In this document: piece after piece, positions 1 through 5,139 of the stretch
How the letters are laid out: each line of letters begins with the position of its first letter
How positions within the stretch are numbered: the first letter of the stretch is position 1
NCBI GenBank assembly: GCA_013153915.1
Contig: JAADDL010000132.1
Location: forward strand, 1-6,876
Direction of reading: 5' to 3'
DNA length: 6,876 nt
Origin: Campylobacterota bacterium
Lineage (GTDB): Bacteria; Campylobacterota; Campylobacteria; Campylobacterales; JALSKU01
The notes under the pieces: generated by a model
What the model saw: the letters and a program-made list of their open reading frames with translations, nothing else
The model's database searches: none
Told to the model about the DNA's origin: nothing
Made by a program: the position numbers and the translations under genes

Positions 1-252
1 ATGCTGCTTGACATACACAACAATATACTAAAACCAAGCGAAGAGATACCAAAAAATGTAAATGATATACTTATAGATATAAAAAACAAACTAAAAGATT
101 TAAACTCTTTAGTTAAAACCATAGGCTCAAGCGATAAAGATATAGTGCTTTTAAAAGAGCAGATACTTTTGGGAGTGGATAAAGCCAACAATCTCTTAAA
201 TAAAGTAAACTCTTTGATAGAAGATAACAATAAAAAAGTGAAGTTGCCATGA
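1..252 (+). CDS. C-terminal part of a probable MlaD-like (MCE family) lipid-transport protein
   Basis: An open frame runs from the first base to a TGA at 250-252. The first codon happens to be ATG, but the window edge cuts here, so this may be an internal methionine of a longer gene. The 83 visible residues are almost wholly helical and rich in Leu, Ile, Asn and Lys, with hydrophobic spacing typical of the helical tail that follows the beta-barrel MCE domain. The chain ends in KVKLP. The MCE domain itself is not visible. MlaD-type proteins are inner-membrane-anchored substrate-binding parts of an ABC system that moves phospholipids across the periplasm. The assignment rests mainly on context: in Campylobacter the mlaD-like gene is followed by a small lipoprotein gene, as here, with a 4-base ATGA overlap. 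That a coding region is present is fairly sure. The family is a moderate inference, and any periplasmic helical protein remains possible. Confidence 0.55.
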   Translation: MLLDIHNNILKPSEEIPKNVNDILIDIKNKLKDLNSLVKTIGSSDKDIVLLKEQILLGVDKANNLLNKVNSLIEDNNKKVKLP

Positions 253-890
253 AAAGATATATTTTTAGCCTCATAGTTATAGTTTTGTTTGCCGGTTGCT
301 CCTTCAAAGCGACACAAAAGTACAAATACAGAGTGGATGCCTCAAACTCATTTGATAGTTTTAGGGATTACTATCTAAAAGGACAAACCAGGCTTGCCAG
401 TACAGCCTTGCAAAGAGCTATAAACAACGCAAAGCAAGGTTACGACATAGATAGCCTATCAAAGATTTATCTTGGAGCTTGCGCCCTTCATATCGGAGTT
501 TTGATAGATGATAAATGTGAAGAGTATTTAAAAATAAAGCATTTAAGCCAAAATGATTCTTTACAAGACTACTACCATTTGATAGAGGGTGAATTTTCTA
601 AGATAAAAAATCCACCAAAAGAGTATAGCGATTTTGTAAACGCTATGAAAAAAGGCGATTACAAATCGGCTTTTGAAGCCGTCAAGAGCATGAAAGATAG
701 CACTTCAAAACTAATAGCCGCCTCTCTTATGAAAGAGCATCTAACAAAACCCCAAATAAACTATATCATAAACGAAGCGGCGTCGATGGGGTATAAAAAA
801 GCCGTAAAAAGATGGTACGGCTACCTTAAAACAAAAAGCACTCAAAAAGAGAGGGATATCATAAATAAAAAGATGGAGCTGTTTGATTGA
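249..890 (+). CDS. Helical lipoprotein, probable partner of the upstream MCE-type transporter
   Basis: This 213-residue protein has a classical lipoprotein signal: MKR, a hydrophobic stretch at about 5-14, and the lipobox FAGC with the lipidated cysteine at residue 17. Ser follows the cysteine, so the Asp inner-membrane retention signal known from enteric bacteria is absent and an outer-membrane site is plausible. The mature part is predicted all-helical, with TPR/Sel1-like patterns: about 50-90 (LASTALQRAINNAK, then a Cys-containing segment), and about 130-200, where a G-Y-K-K-A segment is followed by W and Y. I know no named domain that fits. Its start overlaps the stop of the previous gene as ATGA and has only a weak purine-rich stretch upstream, so translation is probably coupled. 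The position suggests a role in envelope lipid transport or in holding that complex to the outer membrane. This is inference from context. It does not resemble the PqiC-type auxiliary lipoproteins to my eye. Confidence 0.8.
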   Translation: MKRYIFSLIVIVLFAGCSFKATQKYKYRVDASNSFDSFRDYYLKGQTRLASTALQRAINNAKQGYDIDSLSKIYLGACALHIGVLIDDKCEEYLKIKHLSQNDSLQDYYHLIEGEFSKIKNPPKEYSDFVNAMKKGDYKSAFEAVKSMKDSTSKLIAASLMKEHLTKPQINYIINEAASMGYKKAVKRWYGYLKTKSTQKERDIINKKMELFD

Positions 891-906
891 TAATATACTT
901 TATATT

Positions 907-1287
907 TTAGTGATACAATTTTTTTGAAAAGTCGCTTTTACACTCTATATACGCTATGGCTATCGCATACTCTTTTTCATGGGAAATAGACAAAGATGTG
1001 TCTTTTACGGCATACTTTTCCACTATTTGTTTTGGAAGCGTAAAGTACGGAGCGTTTTTCGGGCTTTTGTGTATCCTTATATCCAAAAAGGTCAACTCTT
1101 TGCCGATTCCGCACCCCAAAGCTTTACTTATAGCCTCTTTGGATGCGAAAAAACCGGCAAGCGTTTCGATTTTTTGCTTCGAAAGCTCTATCTCGCTATC
1201 GTTTAGATATCGTTTTAGAGCTTTTTCTTTGTATTTATCGTAAAATCGCTCAAATCTTTTTATATCTACTATATCTACACCTATCAT
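907..1287 (-). CDS. acpS: Holo-[acyl-carrier-protein] synthase AcpS
   Basis: AcpS moves the 4'-phosphopantetheine arm from coenzyme A to a serine of apo-acyl carrier protein, which makes the carrier active for fatty acid synthesis in the cytoplasm. The 126-residue length is normal for the small trimeric AcpS type. The N-terminal GVDIVDIKRF carries the Mg-binding Asp5. The FFASKEAISKALG segment (46-58) holds the second metal ligand, Glu51. The SISHEKEYAIAIA strand lies at about 100-112 and includes His103. The ATG follows the TAG of fliL with no base between, and the only purine box (GGAG, 1303-1306) lies about 15 bases upstream, rather far. Translation therefore probably depends on reinitiation by ribosomes finishing fliL. 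The gene ends 16 bases from the convergent lipoprotein gene without a convincing terminator. Family assignment is firm. Confidence 0.95.
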   Translation of the reverse strand: MIGVDIVDIKRFERFYDKYKEKALKRYLNDSEIELSKQKIETLAGFFASKEAISKALGCGIGKELTFLDIRIHKSPKNAPYFTLPKQIVEKYAVKDTSLSISHEKEYAIAIAYIECKSDFSKKLYH

Positions 1288-1824
1288 CTACTGAACCACA
1301 AACTCCGTAAAGAATATATTTTTTATATTGCCGTCGGCTAAAACACTATTTATCCTATCTACAAGCTCATCTTTAAGCTTCTCTTTGCCTTTGCCGGTAC
1401 TAACCTCTTGAAATGTTTTAGAGGTCAAAGTCCTTATGACGATGTCTCTTATGAGAGGTTTTTTCTTGTCAAGTTCAGCCGTAAGCTCCGGAGCACTCAA
1501 CTCCAAATCCATCTTTATCTTCAAAAATCTTGAACCGTTTTCGCTTAACAAATTGACTATAAACTGATCCAAAGGATATATCGGACCTATTTGCATCAAA
1601 TCCGAATTTCTAGCGATACTCTTTTTCTTCATCTGTTTAGATTGGGCTTGAGTTTGATTTGGAGCGTCACCGGCTTGTTCGTCACCGCTATCGCCCAGCA
1701 AAAAATATGCCGCTACACCACCGCCGATAAGTATCAAAAGAAGCAAAACTACGATGATTATCAACACAAGTTTAGAGCTTGATTTCTTAGGAGCGACCTC
1801 TTCCTCTTTTTTCTCTTCAGCCAT
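1288..1824 (-). CDS. fliL: Flagellar basal-body protein FliL
   Basis: FliL is a single-pass inner-membrane protein that sits around the stator units at the flagellar motor and supports torque or stator stability. The 178-residue product has a charged cytoplasmic N-terminus (Glu/Lys rich, 1-18), a long membrane helix at about 19-43 (Val, Leu, Ile, then GGG and AAYFLL), a flexible Asp/Gln/Ala/Ser linker (about 44-75), and a periplasmic domain. That domain begins around IGPIYPLDQFIVNLLSENG, contains FLKIKMDLELS, and ends in FFTEFVVQ, the typical FliL C-terminus. The ATG has a good AAAAAGG ribosome binding site 6-7 bases upstream. acpS follows directly, and such a fliL-acpS pair is familiar from Campylobacter. 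No other flagellar gene lies in the window, in keeping with the scattered flagellar genes of this group. A sigma28-like promoter lies upstream. Confidence 0.95.
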   Translation of the reverse strand: MAEEKKEEEVAPKKSSSKLVLIIIVVLLLLILIGGGVAAYFLLGDSGDEQAGDAPNQTQAQSKQMKKKSIARNSDLMQIGPIYPLDQFIVNLLSENGSRFLKIKMDLELSAPELTAELDKKKPLIRDIVIRTLTSKTFQEVSTGKGKEKLKDELVDRINSVLADGNIKNIFFTEFVVQ

Positions 1825-1840
1825 AGTATTCCTTTTTTAT

Positions 1841-1881
1841 ATTTTATAAAAACAGTATCGGATATTTACGGAATTTTTTTA
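1841..1881 (-). promoter_or_regulatory. Candidate sigma28 (FliA) promoter of fliL-acpS
   Basis: On the minus strand TAAAAAAA (complement of 1874-1881) is followed after 11 bases by TCCGATAC (complement of 1855-1862). The enteric FliA consensus is TAAAGTTT-N11-GCCGATAA, so the spacing is exact, TAAA is kept in the -35 half, and CCGATA in the -10 half. Transcription would start near 1848, giving a leader of about 24 bases with the ribosome binding site at a normal place. A TATAAAAT stretch (complement of 1841-1848) could be read as a sigma70 -10 box, but its start would fall on the ribosome binding site, so it suits less well. That the downstream gene is flagellar supports the sigma28 reading. 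No experiment is known to me for this site. Confidence 0.5.
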
Positions 1882-1904
1882 GAGATCGAAGTAACTTGGT
1901 CGGA

Positions 1905-2198
1905 TTATCTATCGATAACACATTTTCCGATATCGAGGTCTTTTATGATTTTTTCGAAAAAATCACCCGACTCTCTGTCGTAATCGTCATGAAACTCTAT
2001 GATATACATTCCGTGGCTTCTGTCATTATCATCATACTCCACCACTATCTCGGGAGATATCTCATACTCTTTTATAGCGTCGGATAATGCTTTTTTTATG
2101 AGAGATTTTTGCTCTTCGCTAAAAAATCTTATCTCCAACATAGCGTATCTCTCTTCCATCTCATGATAAGCTTCTATGCAAGCTTTTTTATCGCTCAT
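1905..2198 (-). CDS. Small acidic protein of unknown function
   Basis: I do not recognise this 97-residue protein. It has no signal peptide or membrane segment and is probably cytoplasmic. It is acidic, with a helical N-terminal half (about 1-47; AYHEMEERYAMLEIRFFSEEQ, then KALSDAIKEYE). A strand-like stretch PEIVVEY follows, then DDNDRSHG and a second strand MYIIEFHDDYD. It ends in a helix GDFFEKIIKDL and a tail with Cys94. The order suggests a small alpha/beta fold. His and Asp near 62-75 might bind metal, but nothing proves it. The ATG has an AAAGG ribosome binding site at normal distance, and a perfect TATAAT lies upstream, so it looks like a real, independently transcribed gene. It sits between radA and fliL, on the same strand. 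Codon use matches the neighbours. Confidence 0.8.
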   Translation of the reverse strand: MSDKKACIEAYHEMEERYAMLEIRFFSEEQKSLIKKALSDAIKEYEISPEIVVEYDDNDRSHGMYIIEFHDDYDRESGDFFEKIIKDLDIGKCVIDR

Positions 2199-2212
2199 AT
2201 CGTACCTTTGCG

Positions 2213-2234
2213 TTTGTCATATTTTGTCACAAAA
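2213..2234. repeat. Tandem TTTGTCA repeat and overlapping TTTTGT-C-ACAAAA palindrome
   Basis: On the plus strand TTTGTCA occurs at 2213-2219 and again at 2223-2229, a 10-base period, so both copies face the same side of the helix. The second copy lies within a perfect 13-base palindrome, TTTTGT-C-ACAAAA (2222-2234). The block covers the predicted start and early leader of the 97-residue gene, a place where a repressor could act. In AT-rich DNA chance is a real alternative. Confidence 0.35.
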
Positions 2235-2236
2235 AA

Positions 2237-2242
2237 ATTATA
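2237..2242 (-). promoter_or_regulatory. Sigma70 -10 box before the 97-residue protein gene
   Basis: The minus strand reads TTTTTAGATATAATTTTTTTG, with a perfect TATAAT and T-rich tracts upstream, as is usual for sigma70 promoters in Campylobacterota, which lack a fixed -35 box. The expected start is near 2230, which gives a leader of about 31 bases. It may also serve fliL and acpS by readthrough, because no terminator is visible after the 97-residue gene. Confidence 0.6.
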
Positions 2243-2271
2243 TCTAAAAAATATAAAATTAACTATAAAAA

Positions 2272-3618
2272 CTACATCCAGTCTATAAGTTTTGAAACCT
2301 CTTTTACCTCATAACACTTCAAACCCTTAAAATCCTCCATAGGTTTTCTAGGCACGATAGCTTTTGTAAAGTTTTGCATACGAGCCTCTTTCAGCCTAAT
2401 ATCCAGATTAAAAATATCCCTAACACTACCTATAAGGGTTATTTCACCCAAAAATACGGTATCTTTACTAAGGGGTCTATTTCTAAAACTGCTGATTATC
2501 GCCGCTACTACGGCAAGGTCGCAAGCCGTTTCTCCTATCTTAATACCGCCCGAAATATTTACAAAGACATCATATCCGTTAAACGGCAATCCAAGCTTCT
2601 TTTCCAGTAAAGCCAAAAGCATATTGAGTCTATTTAATTCAAATCCCGTAGCGCTTCTTTTCGGATTTGGAAAATTACTCTCGCTTACCAAAGCTTGAAC
2701 TTCAAGTATGATAGGTCTTGAACCTTCGAGCGCTACCGTTATAGCCGAACCCGCCGCTTGATTTTCTCTTGAGAAGAACTTTTTGGATATATTGTTTGCG
2801 CTCACTAACCCTTTGGAACTCATCTCAAATATCCCGACTTCGCTGGTTGAGCCGAATCTATTTTTAAATCCTCTTAAAAGCCTAAGCTCTTTTGAGGAAT
2901 CCCCTTCAAAATACAATACGGTATCCACCATATGCTCAAGTATCCTAGGTCCCGCGATAGAGCCCTCTTTGGTGATATGCCCTATGACAAAAACCGCTAC
3001 CGTATTTTCTTTGGCGTATCTCATAAGCTCAAAAGTTATCTCTCTTACTTGAGATACGCTTCCGGGTGCCGCCGAAAGTTTAGAGGAGTATATCGTCTGA
3101 ACGGAATCTATCACGATAGCCTCATATCCGCCTTCATTTGCCTCTTTTATAATATTTTCAAGCTCAATCTCGGTCAATAGGTAGATATCGGGATGCTCAA
3201 CCTCTATCCTGTTGGCTCTGAGTTTCAACTGAGACTTGGACTCCTCTCCGCTAACATATAAAACTTTTTTACCTTCTTTTGCCAAATTGCCGGCTATCTT
3301 TAAAAGAAGAGTCGATTTTCCTACACCCGGACTCCCCCCTATAAGCACTAAACTTCCCGGCACTATACCTCCGCCCAAAACAAGATCAAGCTCCTTAGAA
3401 CCCGATGAGTATCTTTTTATATTTTCCTCTTTTACCTGCGTTATGGACTCGGCTTTTTGGCGAGGAGAGTCGCTTTTTATCTCGTTTAAGACCTCTATTT
3501 GAGATTTCGTAAGCTCGACTATCTGCTCCCAAGCACCGCAATTCGGACATTTTCCCATCCATTTTGATGTTTGGTATCCGCAGGCTTGACACTCAAAAAT
3601 ATGTTTAGTTTTCGCCAT
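2272..3618 (-). CDS. radA: DNA repair protein RadA (Sms), RecA-like branch-migration ATPase
   Basis: RadA is a RecA-related hexameric ATPase that helps RecA in recombination by driving branch migration and strand extension. All family parts are present in the 448 residues, a normal length. A four-cysteine zinc finger is formed by Cys10, Cys13, Cys24 and Cys27. The Walker A motif is GGSPGVGKST (94-103), and Walker B is AIVIDSVQT (167-175). The RadA signature KNRFG is at 252-256. A C-terminal Lon-protease-like domain (about 340-448; DVFVNISGGIKIGETACDLA) shows no catalytic Ser in the place of the Lon GPSAG motif, as is usual for RadA. The start lies inside the 3' end of ftsY (14-base overlap) with a weak GAAGAAG stretch upstream, so translation is probably coupled. 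Identification is firm. Confidence 0.97.
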   Translation of the reverse strand: MAKTKHIFECQACGYQTSKWMGKCPNCGAWEQIVELTKSQIEVLNEIKSDSPRQKAESITQVKEENIKRYSSGSKELDLVLGGGIVPGSLVLIGGSPGVGKSTLLLKIAGNLAKEGKKVLYVSGEESKSQLKLRANRIEVEHPDIYLLTEIELENIIKEANEGGYEAIVIDSVQTIYSSKLSAAPGSVSQVREITFELMRYAKENTVAVFVIGHITKEGSIAGPRILEHMVDTVLYFEGDSSKELRLLRGFKNRFGSTSEVGIFEMSSKGLVSANNISKKFFSRENQAAGSAITVALEGSRPIILEVQALVSESNFPNPKRSATGFELNRLNMLLALLEKKLGLPFNGYDVFVNISGGIKIGETACDLAVVAAIISSFRNRPLSKDTVFLGEITLIGSVRDIFNLDIRLKEARMQNFTKAIVPRKPMEDFKGLKCYEVKEVSKLIDWM

Positions 3619-4498
3619 CTTCTTCGTTTGTAAAAAATGAGTCTAAAAGTCCGTCTATATACTCTTTAGCGTCAAACGCCACCAAATCGTCCTCTTTCTC
3701 CCCGACACCGATATACAGTATAGGAAGTTTCAATTCGTTAGCTATGCTAAAAAGCGCGCCACCTTTTGCGGTACCGTCAAGCTTAGTGATGATGATAGCG
3801 TCTATCCCGACTATCTCCTTAAAGGCTTTTGCTTGATTGATAGCCGAATTTCCTTGAGTTCCGTCGATAATCAATATCTTCCTATGAGGAGCGCCTTTGC
3901 ATGCCTTATCGCAAATCCTAACTATCTTTTTAATCTCGTTTGAAAGGTTTGTTTGATTGTGTAATCTCCCTGCAGTATCTATCAAAACATTATCATATCC
4001 CTTAGCTATAGCGGATTTTATAGTATCAAAAGCCACAGCCGAAGGGTCATGCCCCTGCTTGGTGGCAACGATAGGGATATCAAGCTTATTAGCCCACTTT
4101 TTTAACTGTTCTACGGCGGCGGCTCTAAAAGTGTCCGCAGCCCCCAATATCACCTTTTTACCCTCTTTTTTATATATGTTGGCAAGCTTGGCTATCGTGG
4201 TGGTCTTTCCCGCACCGTTTACGCCGAGTATAAGCTCCACAACGGGTTTTGCTTCTATATCTTTTGCTTTTTCACACTCCATAAAAAAAGAGTTTAAAAC
4301 CCTAAAAAGATCTTTTCTCTCCACCGTATCCGATGCGGGCAAATAGTAGATAATCTTTTCAACAACTTCGTAGCTGACATCCGCCTCAAGCAAAATATCC
4401 TCTAATTCGTCTTTCGATATTTTACTCTTTTTCTTTGGGGCTACCGTTTTTATGGCATCAACCGTTTTGCCTAAGGACTTTTTTATAAAACCGAACAT
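3605..4498 (-). CDS. ftsY: Signal recognition particle receptor FtsY
   Basis: FtsY is the GTPase at the inner membrane that receives ribosomes bound by the signal recognition particle (Ffh with 4.5S RNA) and hands them to the Sec translocon. The 297 residues hold an N domain (about 1-85) and a complete G domain. GVNGAGKTTT (92-101) is the P loop, DTFRAAAVEQL is at 122-132, DTAGR at 174-178, and TKLDGTAKGG at 238-247. The GVGE motif near the C-terminus completes the set. It lacks the long acidic A domain of E. coli FtsY and begins with a short MFGFIKKSLGK amphipathic helix, which can bind lipid. The motif that is usually DATTGQ reads DGTQGN (212-217). The ATG shares one base with the stop of the thioredoxin-like gene (TAATG). 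Identification is firm. Confidence 0.97.
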   Translation of the reverse strand: MFGFIKKSLGKTVDAIKTVAPKKKSKISKDELEDILLEADVSYEVVEKIIYYLPASDTVERKDLFRVLNSFFMECEKAKDIEAKPVVELILGVNGAGKTTTIAKLANIYKKEGKKVILGAADTFRAAAVEQLKKWANKLDIPIVATKQGHDPSAVAFDTIKSAIAKGYDNVLIDTAGRLHNQTNLSNEIKKIVRICDKACKGAPHRKILIIDGTQGNSAINQAKAFKEIVGIDAIIITKLDGTAKGGALFSIANELKLPILYIGVGEKEDDLVAFDAKEYIDGLLDSFFTNEEDGEN

Positions 4499-5064
4499 TA
4501 CTTTATAGCCTTTTTTATATCGGAATTTATCATCTCTTCGGGAATAGCGCCGAGATAGTGAGTGATAACCGTGCCGTTTTTATCATACAGTATCATAAAA
4601 GGTATATTGCTTATCTCTCCAAGCAAAGAGGAGAGTTTATAGTTATTTTTATCGTTTGTTACTATGTAGTTTATACCGTGGTATTTTATAAAACTCTTTA
4701 TTTCGCTATCGGGCTTACCGTCTTCAAGGAGTACGGAGACGATTTTTAAATCGTTTTTATACTTTTTTTGGAGATTTACAAGGTGGGGTATCTCCGCTTT
4801 GCATGGCGGACACCAAGTGGCAAAAAAATCAAGCAGTATCAGTTTATCGTTTAAACCTTTTATTTTGAGATTTTCTTTATCTTTTACCAAAACGATATCA
4901 TCACCGTTTACGACATGCAACTTTATCTCTACGGGATATTTTATCTCTTGTTTATCGGCTTTAAAAGTTGAGTCCTTATCTTGGTTTTGCCCCGATTTTT
5001 CTTGCATACAGCCGGCAAACACCATTATCAAAGAAAACATAAGAGAAAGCGTGATGTGTTTCAT
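4498..5064 (-). CDS. TlpA/ResA-like thioredoxin-fold lipoprotein
   Basis: This 188-residue protein is a membrane-attached thiol-disulfide oxidoreductase of the periplasm. A hydrophobic signal (about 4-16) ends in the lipobox FAGC with lipidated Cys19. A charged, low-complexity spacer follows (about 20-42). The thioredoxin fold begins near 44. It contains LLDFFATWCPPCKAEIPHL with the redox pair Cys85-Cys88, and NIPFMILYD with the cis-proline Pro155, followed by KNGTVITHYLG. CPPC and the TlpA-like surroundings suggest a reductase role, for example for apocytochrome c or for secreted protein thiols, but the substrate cannot be told. The ribosome binding site AAGG lies 8 bases before the ATG, and an extended -10 box lies upstream. 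The gene heads the ftsY-radA unit, an order I know from Campylobacter. The link with ftsY may be one of shared export needs only. Confidence 0.9.
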   Translation of the reverse strand: MKHITLSLMFSLIMVFAGCMQEKSGQNQDKDSTFKADKQEIKYPVEIKLHVVNGDDIVLVKDKENLKIKGLNDKLILLDFFATWCPPCKAEIPHLVNLQKKYKNDLKIVSVLLEDGKPDSEIKSFIKYHGINYIVTNDKNNYKLSSLLGEISNIPFMILYDKNGTVITHYLGAIPEEMINSDIKKAIK

Positions 5065-5090
5065 AAAGATAACCTTATCGTATAAAATAT

Positions 5091-5101
5091 TTTGCTATTA
5101 T
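5091..5101 (+). promoter_or_regulatory. Extended -10 promoter of the cyclo-ligase/rny operon
   Basis: TTTGCTATTAT holds an extended -10 (TGC-TATTAT, one mismatch to TATAAT), with the AT-rich upstream stretch TATAAAATAT. The start is expected near 5108, giving a leader of about 32 bases that ends in a strong AAGGGAG ribosome binding site (5127-5133). It shares its core with the divergent promoter on the other strand. Confidence 0.6.
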
Positions 5102-5105
5102 ATCA
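5097..5105 (-). promoter_or_regulatory. Extended -10 promoter of the thioredoxin-like/ftsY/radA operon
   Basis: The minus strand reads TGATATAAT, a perfect extended -10 (TGN-TATAAT), preceded by T-rich tracts. The start is expected near 5090, with a leader of about 26 bases before the ATG at 5064. The TATAAT (complement of 5097-5102) overlaps the opposite -10 box by five bases. Confidence 0.65.
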
Positions 5106-5139
5106 AGATAAAATAAAATTACACAAAAGGGAGTGAATT

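Noticed and set aside
892..906. AATATA-CTT-TATATT inverted repeat between the convergent lipoprotein and acpS genes, as a bidirectional terminator
   Set aside because: The stem is only six A-T pairs, with no GC and no long T-run on either strand; too weak to call a terminator.
956..1243. Two plus-strand frames opposite acpS
   Set aside because: Both lie inside acpS, which has all its family motifs on the minus strand; the shadow products show no plausible domain.
1841..1848. TATAAAAT on the minus strand as the main sigma70 promoter of fliL
   Set aside because: The expected start would fall in the ribosome binding site at about 1831-1836, leaving almost no leader; the sigma28-like site upstream fits better.
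3957..4346. Plus-strand frame of 129 codons opposite ftsY
   Set aside because: It is a shadow of the ftsY GTPase domain; no ribosome binding site or recognisable protein pattern.
5090..5095. TTTTGC as the -12 half of a sigma54 promoter
   Set aside because: No GG lies at the required distance upstream (about 5082-5083 reads AT), and the bases are better explained as the start of an extended sigma70 -10 box.
4799..5116. Plus-strand frame of 105 codons running through the thioredoxin-like gene into the divergent promoter gap
   Set aside because: It is antisense to a clear lipoprotein with a CPPC motif and would cover both promoters; chance open frame.
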